A program made the translations under genes and the position numbers. This document shows, piece by piece, positions 9,063-18,362 of a DNA stretch of 64,000 nucleotides (positions within the stretch are counted from its first letter, which is position 1; every line of letters begins with the position of its first letter). Origin of the DNA: an uncultured Clostridia bacterium (GTDB lineage Bacteria > Bacillota > Clostridia > Christensenellales > Borkfalkiaceae); NCBI GenBank assembly GCA_944342025.1, contig CALVMD010000001.1, forward strand, positions 120,109 through 184,108, given 5' to 3'. The notes under the pieces are model-generated. The model worked only from the letters and a program-made list of their open reading frames with translations, did no database searches and was not told the origin of the DNA.

Positions 9063-9091
9063 ATTATACCCGCAAAAAATTGCTTTGTCAA
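9063..9091 (-). promoter_or_regulatory. Sigma-A promoter of the M-box/mgtA transcript
   Basis: Perfect TTGACA (9086-9091) and TATAAT (9063-9068) on the minus strand with 17-base spacing. Transcription should start near 9056, directly before the M-box, giving a leader of about 390 nt. Confidence 0.92.
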
Positions 9092-9108
9092 CCCCCGAAA
9101 GCAAAATT

Positions 9109-10908
9109 TTACCGTGAAATTTTTTCACTGCCGGCAAACTGCGCGTTATACAGATCGAAATAAAAGCCCTTCTTTTGCATGAGCTGCGCGTGCGTGCCCT
9201 GCTCGATGACCGCGCCGTGATTCATCACGAGGATCATGTCCGCGTCCAGTACCGTGGAGAGCCTGTGCGCGACGACGAAGCTGGTCCTACCCTTCATGAT
9301 CTTGCGGAATGCCTTTTGGATGCGCATCTCCGTCATCGTGTCGATGTTGCTCGTCGCCTCGTCGAGAATGAGCATGGGCGGATCGGCGAGCATGACCCGA
9401 GCGATGCAGAGCAGCTGTTTTTCACCCTGCGAGATATTCACGTTGCCCGTAAGGACGGTATCGTATCCCTTTTCGAGATTGCGGATAAAGAAATCGCAGT
9501 ACGCCGCTTTCGCCGCGCGTTCGATCTCCTCGCGCGAGGCGCCCTCTGCGCCGTACGCAATATTATAGGCGACCGTCTCGCCCGAGAGAAAACTTTCCTG
9601 CAAGACCATGCCGAACAATTTTCTGTATTCGTCCAGCGGAATATCGCGGATGTCCGTTCCGTCCACGGTGATGCGGCCGCTGTCCGGATCGTAGAAACGC
9701 ATCAGAAGGTTAATGAGCGTCGTTTTCCCGCAGCCGGTCGGGCCTACGATGGCGACTTTGCTGCCCGCCCTGACGTTCACGTTCAGGTCTTCGATCAGCG
9801 GCTTTTCCGGATCGTAAGAAAAATACGCGTGTTCGATCGAGACATCGCCGCGGCATTCGGCGATATGTTGATCCCCTTCCATCCGCTCGCCCGGCTCGTC
9901 GATGACCTCGAAGACCCTTGCGGAAGAGGCGAACGCGTTCTGCAGCTGAGTGACGACGTTGGAGATCTCGTTGAACGGCTTTGTATACTGATTGGCATAA
10001 CTCAAAAACACGGACAGTTTGCCGACGGTGAACGCCCCTAGGGAAACCGCACCCAGCACGAGTTCTCCTCCGTCGCTGAGAATGCAGAAGATTACGCCGA
10101 GAACGCCGACAAATGCCGAAATGACGGCATTGACAAAGCGCGTGCTGGGATTGGTGAGCGCGGAGGCATACTGCGCACGCCATCCGATCTCGTTCAGGCG
10201 GGCATTGATGCTTTCGAACTTCTTTTCGGAATACGCCTCTTCGTTGAAAAGAATGACCGTCTTCTGGCCTCCGAACATCTCTTTCGCATGCGCGACGAGC
10301 TCGCCCTGGATGCGCACCTGTTTGCGGAAAAGCCGGAATGTTCTCTTAGTGATGGCCGCCGCCACGAACAGCGAGAGCGGCGTCAGTATGACCACGACGA
10401 GCGCGATGATGTAGTTGATGACAAACATCACCACGAGCGTCGCGAGAATAGTCATGACGCCCGTGAACAGCTGCGCCGCCCCCTGCAAAAGCCCGTCGGT
10501 GATCACGTCCACATCGTTGACGATGCGCGTCATCACGTCGCCCTGCGCGTGCGTGTCGATATATTTTGCGCTCGCGGCAGTCAGGCTGTCGAACGCGTCG
10601 CGGCGCAAATCGCGCACCAGTTTATAGCAGAGGCTGTTGACGCAGTTGTTGAGAAATTTCTGCGCGGCGGAACCGACCAGCACGCAGAGCGCAAATCCCC
10701 CCACCATGATGTAGACGGCGCGGAAATCGACCTGTCCCTTTCCGATCATCGCGTCGATCGCCTCGCCGTACAGGACGGGGCCGAGCAGGACGAACACGAC
10801 ATACAGGATGCTGAAGATCACAGCCCCCGCGACATACCCTTTATACGGGCGGATATAGGCCGTCAGCCTGCGGACGAGGCCCTTTTTGACTTTCTTGATC
10901 TCTTTCAT
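9109..10908 (-). CDS. ABC exporter half-transporter (permease-ATPase fusion), second subunit
   Basis: A 599-residue protein with a six-helix exporter domain (residues about 20-330) and an ATPase domain with Walker A GPTGCGKTT, a degenerate signature region (NISQGEKQLL), Walker B MLILDEATS and the H-loop VVAHRLS. It probably pairs with the gene just upstream as a heterodimeric multidrug or peptide exporter like BmrCD or TM287/288. The ATG at 10908 overlaps the previous stop as ATGA, so translation is coupled; this start is preferred to an in-frame one 16 codons further upstream. Confidence 0.93.
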   Translation of the reverse strand: MKEIKKVKKGLVRRLTAYIRPYKGYVAGAVIFSILYVVFVLLGPVLYGEAIDAMIGKGQVDFRAVYIMVGGFALCVLVGSAAQKFLNNCVNSLCYKLVRDLRRDAFDSLTAASAKYIDTHAQGDVMTRIVNDVDVITDGLLQGAAQLFTGVMTILATLVVMFVINYIIALVVVILTPLSLFVAAAITKRTFRLFRKQVRIQGELVAHAKEMFGGQKTVILFNEEAYSEKKFESINARLNEIGWRAQYASALTNPSTRFVNAVISAFVGVLGVIFCILSDGGELVLGAVSLGAFTVGKLSVFLSYANQYTKPFNEISNVVTQLQNAFASSARVFEVIDEPGERMEGDQHIAECRGDVSIEHAYFSYDPEKPLIEDLNVNVRAGSKVAIVGPTGCGKTTLINLLMRFYDPDSGRITVDGTDIRDIPLDEYRKLFGMVLQESFLSGETVAYNIAYGAEGASREEIERAAKAAYCDFFIRNLEKGYDTVLTGNVNISQGEKQLLCIARVMLADPPMLILDEATSNIDTMTEMRIQKAFRKIMKGRTSFVVAHRLSTVLDADMILVMNHGAVIEQGTHAQLMQKKGFYFDLYNAQFAGSEKISR

Positions 10909-12635
10909 GCTTCCGCCCTCGTCTGCGAATCGCAGATCTCCCTGTACAGCCCGCAATCGCGGTACAGCTCTTCGTGCCTGCCTGCGCCGACGATCCTGCC
11001 GTCTTCCATGACAAAGATCTTATCCGCGTTCATGATCGACGAGGCCCTCTGAGAAATGATGAGCGTCGTCATGCCTCTGAGCGCCGCGATGTTGGCGCGC
11101 ACCTTCGCGTCGGTGGCAAAGTCGAGCGCGGAACAGCTGTCGTCGAGGATCAGGATCTCGGGCTTTGCGACGACGGCGCGCGCGATCGTGAGCCGCTGGC
11201 GCTGGCCTCCCGAAAAATTCTTGCCGCCCTCGGCGACCTTTTCGTCCAAACCGCCCTTTTCGTACACAAAATCGTAAGCGCAGGCGATTTTAAGCGCCTC
11301 GTCGAACTCTTCGTCCGTCGCCTTGTCGTTGCCCCAAAACAAATTGGAGCGCACCGTTCCCGAAAAGAGGGCGGCATTCTGCGGCACCACGCCGAACAGA
11401 AAACGAAGATCACGGAGTTTATATTCGCGGACGTCCCTGCCGAAAATTTTCACCTGTCCGAGAGAACAGTCATACAGGCGCGGCAACAGACTGATCAGCG
11501 TCGATTTGCCGCTGCCCGTGCCGCCGATGATCCCCACCGTTTCGCCCCGCTCTATACAGAGCGATACGTCCCTGAGCGAATATTTGTCCGTACCCGCGTA
11601 AGAAAAACTGACGCCTTTCATCTCGATGGCGGAGGCGGAAAAATCCGGATCGCAGCCGCCGCCGTCCGAAACGCAGGAACGCATGTCGAACACCTCGCTC
11701 ACACGGTGCATGGACGCGTTCGCCTTCGTAAAGAGGGAAACGAGGTTGGAAATGACGATCATCGCATTCAGAATCTGCGTCATGTAATTGATGACGGCAA
11801 TGATGTCGCCGCTCGAAAGACTGCCGCCGTGCACTTTTACGCCGCTCAAAAGCAGGATGACCGCCACACCGAAGTTGACAATCGCATAGGTGAGCGGGTT
11901 CAGCCATGCGGAAATGCGCCCGATGACGATGGAATTTTGCAGCATGTCGTCCGCTGCCTCGCCGAAGCGGGCGCGCTCTTTTTCGCGGTTGGAAAACGCG
12001 CGTACGACGCGGGCGCCTTCCAGGTTTTCGTTCGTGATCTGCGTGAGACGGTCGAGCTTTTTCTGATTCGCGGAATAATACGGCACGCTCTTTTTCATGA
12101 TCACCCACAAAACGAGCGCGACGAGGACGGACACTGCCGTGACGATCAGCCCGATCTGCCAATCGAGGATGAGGCATAAAATGACGGACCCGAGCGCGAT
12201 GAACGGCGAACGCACGACAAGACGAATGGTCATGGCGACCGCGCTCTGCATCTGGGTGACGTCGTTTGCGACCCGCGTGACCAAAGACGCCGCGCCCACT
12301 TTATCGATCTCCCTGTAAGAAAGGGTATCGATATGCTTGAACAGCGCGTTGCGCACATTCGTTCCAAATCCCTGCGACGCGATCGAGGCACTCCTCTGAC
12401 AGAACAGCGCGCACCCGAATCCGACCGCGCCCATAGCGAGCATGAGCGCACCGCCCCACAGGACATAGCTTATATCCGCACGCGCGACGCCCTCATCGAT
12501 GATGTTCGCCATCACGAGGGGGACGAGCAATTCTAAAATGGCCTCGAGCCACTTCGAGATCGCGCCGAGAATACAGGATACCCTGTATTGTTTGAGATAA
12601 GGAAGATACCGTTTGATCACTTTTTTCAAACTCAC
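10905..12635 (-). CDS. ABC exporter half-transporter (permease-ATPase fusion), first subunit
   Basis: A 576-residue protein with six membrane helices (residues about 15-310) and an ATPase domain with GGTGSGKST, the canonical signature FSGGQRQR, and ILILDDSCSALD. Asp in place of the usual catalytic Glu after Walker B suggests the degenerate nucleotide site is formed here, typical of heterodimeric exporters. The start is GTG at 12633-12635 with no clear Shine-Dalgarno site; predicted transcription begins only about 16 bases upstream. Substrate unknown. Confidence 0.92.
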   Translation of the reverse strand: MSLKKVIKRYLPYLKQYRVSCILGAISKWLEAILELLVPLVMANIIDEGVARADISYVLWGGALMLAMGAVGFGCALFCQRSASIASQGFGTNVRNALFKHIDTLSYREIDKVGAASLVTRVANDVTQMQSAVAMTIRLVVRSPFIALGSVILCLILDWQIGLIVTAVSVLVALVLWVIMKKSVPYYSANQKKLDRLTQITNENLEGARVVRAFSNREKERARFGEAADDMLQNSIVIGRISAWLNPLTYAIVNFGVAVILLLSGVKVHGGSLSSGDIIAVINYMTQILNAMIVISNLVSLFTKANASMHRVSEVFDMRSCVSDGGGCDPDFSASAIEMKGVSFSYAGTDKYSLRDVSLCIERGETVGIIGGTGSGKSTLISLLPRLYDCSLGQVKIFGRDVREYKLRDLRFLFGVVPQNAALFSGTVRSNLFWGNDKATDEEFDEALKIACAYDFVYEKGGLDEKVAEGGKNFSGGQRQRLTIARAVVAKPEILILDDSCSALDFATDAKVRANIAALRGMTTLIISQRASSIMNADKIFVMEDGRIVGAGRHEELYRDCGLYREICDSQTRAEA

Positions 12636-12657
12636 TTACGAAAAAATATTTTATACT

Positions 12658-12686
12658 ATTATAGGCGTAAAACCCTTTTTAAGCAA
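12658..12686 (-). promoter_or_regulatory. Sigma-A promoter of the ABC exporter operon
   Basis: Minus-strand TTGCTT (12681-12686), 17 bases, TATAAT (12658-12663). Confidence 0.75.
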
Positions 12687-12812
12687 GCGAAAATGCGCCG
12701 CGCCGCCCGAAAACCCGCCGCAAACAGGTAAATTTTGAAAATTCAGGAAATTCTGCGCATAAAATATGCGCCGCCGCGCAAATTAACGGTATTCCCAAGA
12801 GAGGTGAAAACA

Positions 12813-13595
12813 ATGAAAAAAAAGATCTTATTGATGTTTTTGGTACTGACCCTTGCCCTTGCGGCGGTGGGCGGCACGGCAATTTCCGTATTTGCGGAAC
12901 AGCAAACCGCCGAGCAAAGCGAACAGGCGGAACCGCGGACCGAACAAGTCGCTCCGCAAAACGAACAGACAGCGCCCGGCGCCGACAAAAGGCCCGCAGA
13001 GAAACCTGAAAAAGCGCACGATCTGCGCACCATGCCTGCGCCCCGCGAACAAGACGCACTGAAAAAGCATGTTTCCGTGACCGGATGCGGCAAAACGACG
13101 GCAGACGCGGATACAGCTTACCTTACTTTCCGTCTCGACGCGACGGCAGACGGTTTTTCCGAGGGAAAGGCGCACATGGAGGAGATGTGCGCGGCAGTCG
13201 CCGACGCCGTTAAAGGTATTGCAAACGCATCCGTCTGCGGCGAAACACACATCGCACATCGCCCCGTCTCAGACGGGATGAAAGGCGGCTATGCGTTTAC
13301 GGCAAACCTCTGCATCAAGCTTTCCGAACCGTCCAAAGCCGCAGAGGCAAAAAGCGCGGGCGAAAGCGCCGGCGGAACCCTTCTTCATACCTGCTATACG
13401 CTTGAAAACGAGAGCGAAGCGCTCAGGCAGGCACTCACGCTCGCCATGGGAGACGCGAAGGCAAAGGCCGCATCCCTCCTCGGAGAAGGCGCGGAACTTG
13501 CGGGAATAAAGGAAGAATACTGTTGGCACGGCCCCGCCGACGAAGAAGGAAAAGTGACGGTCTGCGCGAATATCCGCGCCAGATTCTCTCTCTGA
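12813..13595 (+). CDS. Secreted SIMPL (DUF541) domain protein
   Basis: A 260-residue exported protein. Residues 1-28 are a signal peptide (basic start, long hydrophobic core, cleavage near VFAEQ), followed by a low-complexity Glu/Gln/Pro-rich linker to about residue 85. The rest matches the SIMPL fold: a VSVTGCGKTTADADTAYLTF beginning, a central helical part and a final beta strand with CANIRARFSL. SIMPL proteins are periplasmic or extracytoplasmic and their role is poorly defined. The ATG at 12813 follows GAGAGG. It is divergent from the exporter operon. Confidence 0.85.
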   Translation: MKKKILLMFLVLTLALAAVGGTAISVFAEQQTAEQSEQAEPRTEQVAPQNEQTAPGADKRPAEKPEKAHDLRTMPAPREQDALKKHVSVTGCGKTTADADTAYLTFRLDATADGFSEGKAHMEEMCAAVADAVKGIANASVCGETHIAHRPVSDGMKGGYAFTANLCIKLSEPSKAAEAKSAGESAGGTLLHTCYTLENESEALRQALTLAMGDAKAKAASLLGEGAELAGIKEEYCWHGPADEEGKVTVCANIRARFSL

Positions 13596-13611
13596 AATAC
13601 ACACAAAACTC

Positions 13612-13645
13612 GACACGGGCGGCGCTGTATCGCGCCGCCCGTGTC
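13612..13645. terminator. Bidirectional terminator between the SIMPL gene and spoIVA
   Basis: Perfect 14-bp stem (13612-13625 with 13632-13645), loop of 6, followed on the plus strand by CTTTATT. Convergent with the spoIVA stop at 13651. Confidence 0.8.
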
Positions 13646-13650
13646 CTTTA

Positions 13651-15126
13651 TTAAAGCAAGATGCAGATGACCCCGCCCCGCCCTTCGTTGACGATGCGGC
13701 GGATCGTGCGTCCCATTTTTTTGCGCACTTCTTCGGGCATGCTGCCCGCGCGGGATTCCAGATCTTCGCGTACCATATCTTTGAACGTCCTGCCGAAAAG
13801 CTCCGTATTCCAGAGCCCGTCAGGATCGCGCTCGTAACTTTCCACCATGCCCCGCGCGATCTCTTCGCTGCGCGCCGCGTCTCCGATCACGGGAGACACT
13901 TCGCTCTTCACGTCCACGCGGATGACATGGTAAGTGCCCGCACTCGCGCGGAGGGTGATGCCGCTGCGGCCGCCCTGCCCCGCAAGCCTCGGCGGTTCCA
14001 GTTCAAGGCTGTCCCCGTCCGGCATGACGATGCCGTAACCCGTTTCGTCTGCGGCGCGAAGCGCCCCTTCGAAACGGTCGTAAAACGCTTTCGCACGACC
14101 GAGAGACCGCACATATGCCATCAGGCGGAAATCGTCCGACACGTCCGCGCCGCATTCGCGGCTCAAAACACGATTGAAAAGCCCCTCTTTCGCCTCGACG
14201 GAGTATTCTGCACGGCCGCACCCCAGCTGCAGTTTGCCGCCCTGCGGAGGGGCGAAATATTCGCTCCCGTCGAACATATGTCCTACGGCGTCGAGGTCGC
14301 GCATTTTGAAAATACCCGCCGAAACCGTCCTGATCTTTTCCAACGCGTCCGAAACGATCGGATCCGTCTCGGGAAGGGTGCGCACCCAGTCAGGCAGATC
14401 GAAATCGATGCTGAGGACTGGAAATTCAAACAAAACCGTTTCCAATACGCCCGAAAAGTCCCCTTCCGACGCTTTTTCGCAGTCAAACGGCAGGACAGGC
14501 ACCGCATATTTTTCGCGGAGAGACGCGCACAATTTTTCGCATTCGGAGCTTTCCGCATTGCGGCTGTTGACGAGAACGACGAAAGGTTTTCCGATCTCTT
14601 TCAGTTCTTTGACCGTACGTTCTTCTGCTAGCAGATACCGCTCGCGCGGCAGATCCGCCACCGACCCGTCCGTCGTGACGAGAAGGCCGATCGTAGCGTG
14701 CTCGCGGATCACCTTCTGCGTTCCGAGCTGCGCGGCCTCCGCAAAGGGCATCGGCTCATCCCGCCAAGGGGTCGAAACCATGCGCGGTTTTCCGTCTTCG
14801 CCGAGGATCGCCCCTTCCACCGGGAACCCGACGCAGTCGACAAGGCGCACATTTACGGCGGCATTTTCGGCGACGCTCACCCTCGCCGCTTCCGCCGGAA
14901 TAAATTTCGGCTCGCTCGTCATGACCGTTTTTCCCTCTGCCGCCTGCGGCAGTTCGTCGACGAGCTGCGCCCTGGCAGAGCTTTCGGCCATGTGCGGCAG
15001 GATCATTTTTTCGGCAAACCTGCGGATAAATGTAGACTTGCCCGTCCGCACCGGCCCCACGACGCCGATATATATATCGCCGCCCGTGCGTTCGGCAATG
15101 TCCTCGTAAATCCTCTGATCTTCCAT
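13651..15126 (-). CDS. spoIVA: Stage IV sporulation protein A (SpoIVA), spore-coat ATPase
   Basis: 491 residues, the usual SpoIVA length. SpoIVA polymerises with ATP hydrolysis on the outer forespore membrane and forms the base of the coat. Visible features are the Walker A GPVRTGKST (residues about 24-32), the TSEPKFIPAEA switch region and the conserved MTSEP context, and a typical C-terminal end rich in IRRIVNEGRGG. GGAGG lies 9 bases before the ATG. Mother-cell sigma-E control is expected from the family, but I see no convincing sigma-E promoter. It follows der-plsY, a common clostridial order in which gpsA usually also appears. Confidence 0.96.
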   Translation of the reverse strand: MEDQRIYEDIAERTGGDIYIGVVGPVRTGKSTFIRRFAEKMILPHMAESSARAQLVDELPQAAEGKTVMTSEPKFIPAEAARVSVAENAAVNVRLVDCVGFPVEGAILGEDGKPRMVSTPWRDEPMPFAEAAQLGTQKVIREHATIGLLVTTDGSVADLPRERYLLAEERTVKELKEIGKPFVVLVNSRNAESSECEKLCASLREKYAVPVLPFDCEKASEGDFSGVLETVLFEFPVLSIDFDLPDWVRTLPETDPIVSDALEKIRTVSAGIFKMRDLDAVGHMFDGSEYFAPPQGGKLQLGCGRAEYSVEAKEGLFNRVLSRECGADVSDDFRLMAYVRSLGRAKAFYDRFEGALRAADETGYGIVMPDGDSLELEPPRLAGQGGRSGITLRASAGTYHVIRVDVKSEVSPVIGDAARSEEIARGMVESYERDPDGLWNTELFGRTFKDMVREDLESRAGSMPEEVRKKMGRTIRRIVNEGRGGVICILL

Positions 15127-15199
15127 ACGAAAAAGCCTCCATATACCCTTTTTACAATTTAGTATATGAAGGCTCTTATGCGATTAGACCACTTTCCCC

Positions 15200-15931
15200 T
15201 CAGCTGTCTTTTTTGCCGTGGGAAAGTTTTTTGACCGAAGTATGATGTTCTTCGCCCGAAAGGAGAGCGATGATATTTTTGCGGTGCGCAAACCACGTGA
15301 GGAAACAATCGAGCAAAAGGAGCATGAAGAGCGCGATGACGAATCCGTTCGTAAGCTCCGCGCGGTAACGGAAATAAAAGATGAACGCCTGCACCAGAGC
15401 GAGAAGGCTGACGCCGAGCAGAGACCCCATCGATCCCCATTCGCTCGCCCATATATAGAATAAGGTGAGGACGAGGATCCCGAGAACGAGCGCGATCATC
15501 CAGGGATACTGCGTTTCCAGGCACAGCGCGAACGCGTACATGCCGAGCGTGGAAGCGATACCCTTTCCGCCCTTAAAACGCATGGTGACGGGATAAATAT
15601 GCCCGATAATGACGGACACGCCGCACACATAACGCGCAAGGTCAGAAACGAGTACGTCCGTTCCCTCGAAACGGTAGCCGCGGAAAATAAAGTACGCGAT
15701 GAGAAGGGGCAACCCGCCCTTGACCATATCCAAAAATAAGGTGAGCGCGCCGATCTTCAAACCGAATTGACGGCTCATATTCATCGTACCCGGGTTTCCG
15801 CTGCCCATTTTGCGGACGTCTTTGTGCTTGACCTTGGAAATGAGGAGCGCAAAATTGAAACATCCCACAAAGTAGGAGACGACCGCCATGACGACGAACC
15901 AATACCAAATATCCGAAAAGGCAAGTTCCAT
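15200..15931 (-). CDS. plsY: Glycerol-3-phosphate acyltransferase PlsY
   Basis: A 243-residue membrane enzyme that transfers the acyl group from acyl-phosphate to glycerol-3-phosphate, the first step of phospholipid synthesis. The conserved SGNPGTMN loop (residues about 44-51) and the FKGGKGIAST loop are present among about six membrane helices. It starts 17 bases after the der stop and is probably cotranscribed with it. The last 30 residues are hydrophilic and somewhat longer than usual. Confidence 0.95.
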   Translation of the reverse strand: MELAFSDIWYWFVVMAVVSYFVGCFNFALLISKVKHKDVRKMGSGNPGTMNMSRQFGLKIGALTLFLDMVKGGLPLLIAYFIFRGYRFEGTDVLVSDLARYVCGVSVIIGHIYPVTMRFKGGKGIASTLGMYAFALCLETQYPWMIALVLGILVLTLFYIWASEWGSMGSLLGVSLLALVQAFIFYFRYRAELTNGFVIALFMLLLLDCFLTWFAHRKNIIALLSGEEHHTSVKKLSHGKKDS

Positions 15932-15947
15932 ATTTTTTCCTCCCCCG

Positions 15948-17279
15948 TCAGCCCATCAGGCCGCCGTCGTTATCGCCGCGACCGCGCGTGACGATGCGTA
16001 TGGGCGTACCCGAAAAGTCGAACGCGCGCCGCAGCACGTTTTCGAGATAGCGTTTATAGGAAAAGTGCATCAGCTCCGTATCATTGACAAATAACACGAA
16101 CGTAGGCGGGCAGACAGACGGCTGATTGCAGTAATACACTTTCAATCTTCTGCCGTTGTAAGAGGGCGGCTCGTTCGTGCGCACCGCGTCCAGCATCAGA
16201 TCGTTTAAGGTTCCGGTCGGAACGCGGAAGTTCGCGTGCGAGAACACCTCCCGCGCGATCTTCAGCACCTTTTCCGCGCGTTGGCCCGTTTTGGCGGAAA
16301 TATAGACGGACTGGTAATAATCCATGAATTTCAGGTCGAGTTTGAGTTTTTCCTCGAACTTGTTGACCGTCTTCGTATCCTTCTCGATCAGGTCCCATTT
16401 GTTCATGACGATGACGCTCGGCTTGCCCTGCTCGTGCACGTATCCCGCGATCTTGACGTCCTGTTCGGTCAGCCCTTCCGAGCTGTCCACGACGAGCAGG
16501 CATACGTCCGCGCGGCGCACCGCGTCGAACGCGCGCAGGACGCTGTAATATTCCACGTCGTCGTCCACGTTTTTCTTTTTACGAATGCCAGCCGTATCGA
16601 TGATGGTATATTTCTGCCCGTCCAGCTCGAAGGGGGTATCGATCGCGTCGCGCGTAGTGCCCGCCATATCGGTGACGATCGTCCGCTCGAACCCCAAAAG
16701 CCTGTTCACGAGGCTGCTCTTGCCCGCATTCGGCTTGCCGACGACGGCGATCTTCAACCGTTCGGAATCGTCGCTCTCCCCTTCGCCGAAATGAGCGACC
16801 GCCTCGTCGAGCACGTCGCCGATCCCCTGCGAATGTTCCGCGGAAACCGCATACGGCTCGCCCAGCCCGAGCGCATAATATTCAAAAAGCTTGTCGTGAG
16901 AAAAATTATCCACCTTGTTGACGACCAAAAGGACGGGCTTTTTGCTCCGCCTCAGTTTATCCGCAACGTCGTAATCGGAAGAAGTCAGCTCCTCCTTTCC
17001 GTCCACCATCAGTAAAATGACGTCCGCCATGTCGATGGCGGCGTCCGCCTGGCGCAGGATCTCTTTCCACATCCTGTCTTCCGACTTCAACTCGATGCCG
17101 CCCGTATCTACGACGGTGAATTTTTTGCCCCGCCACTCGGCGTCGGCATACAGCCTGTCGCGCGTGACGCCGGGCCTGTTTTCGGTAATGGAAATTTTTC
17201 TGCCCGCTATTTTATTGAAGAGGGTGCTTTTGCCCACGTTGGGGCGCCCCACGATCGCGATGAGAGGATTTGCGGCCAT
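15948..17279 (-). CDS. der: Ribosome-assembly GTPase Der (EngA)
   Basis: 443 residues with two tandem G domains and a C-terminal KH-like domain, the layout specific to Der. The first P-loop is GRPNVGKS (residues about 11-18) and the second GKPNAGKS (about 182); NKVD and NKWD are the G4 motifs. Der acts in maturation of the 50S subunit. AGGAGGGAGG precedes the ATG. It heads the der-plsY unit. Confidence 0.97.
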   Translation of the reverse strand: MAANPLIAIVGRPNVGKSTLFNKIAGRKISITENRPGVTRDRLYADAEWRGKKFTVVDTGGIELKSEDRMWKEILRQADAAIDMADVILLMVDGKEELTSSDYDVADKLRRSKKPVLLVVNKVDNFSHDKLFEYYALGLGEPYAVSAEHSQGIGDVLDEAVAHFGEGESDDSERLKIAVVGKPNAGKSSLVNRLLGFERTIVTDMAGTTRDAIDTPFELDGQKYTIIDTAGIRKKKNVDDDVEYYSVLRAFDAVRRADVCLLVVDSSEGLTEQDVKIAGYVHEQGKPSVIVMNKWDLIEKDTKTVNKFEEKLKLDLKFMDYYQSVYISAKTGQRAEKVLKIAREVFSHANFRVPTGTLNDLMLDAVRTNEPPSYNGRRLKVYYCNQPSVCPPTFVLFVNDTELMHFSYKRYLENVLRRAFDFSGTPIRIVTRGRGDNDGGLMG

Positions 17280-17341
17280 GCGCCCTCCCTCCTTTGTCTT
17301 TTTGCTCTATTATAGCGTTTTTGCGCGCTTTTGTAAAGAAA

Positions 17342-17371
17342 AAAGCGGTCTGCCGAAAGGCAAACCGCTTT
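17342..17371 (-). terminator. Terminator after the 98-residue membrane protein gene
   Basis: AAAGCGGT..TGCC and GGCA..ACCGCTTT pair around GAAA; on the minus strand the stem runs into TTTTTTCTTT. Confidence 0.8.
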
Positions 17372-17385
17372 GATCCGCATTCTTT

Positions 17386-17682
17386 TTAACCGATGTTGAT
17401 GTTCAGCATGCCGAGCACGCAGCCGAGCACATAGATCACGAGCGCGATCCAGAAAATAACGCGCCAAACCGTCTTGCAGCCCCTGCTGAAATGATAAGCA
17501 GGAAAAGCGATCGCGATCAAGAGCGCGACTTTTGCCACAAGATCCAGGATCCTGCCCGCGAGCGATCCCGAAAACAATCCGCCGAACGTAAACGTGAATG
17601 CCGCCACGATGAGCGCCACAAAGGCGCAGAACTTGACGAGATCGCGTTTTGCCTGTCCTTCCGTTCTCTGTTTTTTAGCCAT
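17386..17682 (-). CDS. Small membrane protein of unknown function, 98 residues
   Basis: The product has a charged start (MAKKQRTEGQAKRD) and three hydrophobic segments at about residues 18-38, 45-63 and 72-93. I do not recognise a family. It stands as a single transcription unit with its own promoter, an AAGGAGAGG site before the ATG and its own terminator, so it is likely a real gene. Confidence 0.75.
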   Translation of the reverse strand: MAKKQRTEGQAKRDLVKFCAFVALIVAAFTFTFGGLFSGSLAGRILDLVAKVALLIAIAFPAYHFSRGCKTVWRVIFWIALVIYVLGCVLGMLNINIG

Positions 17683-17713
17683 AATGATCCTCTCCTTTTT
17701 GAAATTCGCCTAT

Positions 17714-17742
17714 ATTTTATCATGCCATACCGATAAAGGCAA
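17714..17742 (-). promoter_or_regulatory. Sigma-A promoter of the 98-residue membrane protein gene
   Basis: Minus-strand TTGCCT (17737-17742), 17 bases, TAAAAT (17714-17719). Confidence 0.65.
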
Positions 17743-17797
17743 GCGACTGCATACAAAAAATTATTTCATCTTCAAAAAAACGTACACGTACTCGCTC

Positions 17798-18331
17798 CTA
17801 CTTATCGTATATGTATACGCCGTCTTCGCCGTCGTTTTCCGTAAAGCGCACAGCGATCCCCTCCCTGCGGGAAGTCGGCACGTTCTTTCCCGTAAAATCG
17901 GCACGGAACGGAAGTTCTCTGTGCCCGCGGTCGACAAGGACCAGAAATTGAATGCTCTTCGGCCGCCCCAGCTGCATGATCTCGGAAATGGCGGCACGCA
18001 CCGTCCTGCCCGTATACATCACGTCGTCGCAGACGAGCACGTCTTTGCCGTCCACCCCGAAATCGATCTCGCTCCCCAAAAAAGCGATGTCGGCATTGTC
18101 GCCGAGGTCGTCCCTGTACAGGGCGATGTCGAATTCGCCCATGGGAACGGTGACACCTTCTATATCGGCAAGCGCCGCACGGATGCGCTTTGCGACCGTA
18201 ACGCCGCGCGTTTTGATGCCGATGAGAGCCAGGTTTTCTACCCCGTCGTTCTTTTCGATCACCTGATGCGCCAGCCGGCGGAAAGTATTTTTCATGCCTT
18301 CCGCGTCCATCAGCTTTCCTTTTATCACCAT
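17798..18331 (-). CDS. pyrR: Bifunctional pyrimidine regulator/uracil phosphoribosyltransferase PyrR
   Basis: 177 residues, normal for PyrR. The PRPP loop DVLVCDDVMYTGRT is clear, as is LIGIKTRGV near the start. PyrR binds pyr mRNA leaders to attenuate transcription and has weak uracil phosphoribosyltransferase activity. I chose the ATG at 18331 because GGAGGGAG precedes it. No pyr genes or PyrR-binding leader are seen next to it; it closes the lgt-to-pyrR gene string, as an rluD-like/pyrR neighbourhood often does in Firmicutes. Confidence 0.93.
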   Translation of the reverse strand: MVIKGKLMDAEGMKNTFRRLAHQVIEKNDGVENLALIGIKTRGVTVAKRIRAALADIEGVTVPMGEFDIALYRDDLGDNADIAFLGSEIDFGVDGKDVLVCDDVMYTGRTVRAAISEIMQLGRPKSIQFLVLVDRGHRELPFRADFTGKNVPTSRREGIAVRFTENDGEDGVYIYDK

Positions 18332-18362
18332 TTTTTCTCCCTCCGCGCTTTTGTCCGCGCGA

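Noticed and set aside
15171-15178. Sigma-E -10 box CATATACT upstream of spoIVA
   Set aside because: Position and sequence are plausible, but no matching -35 element at the right distance is visible.
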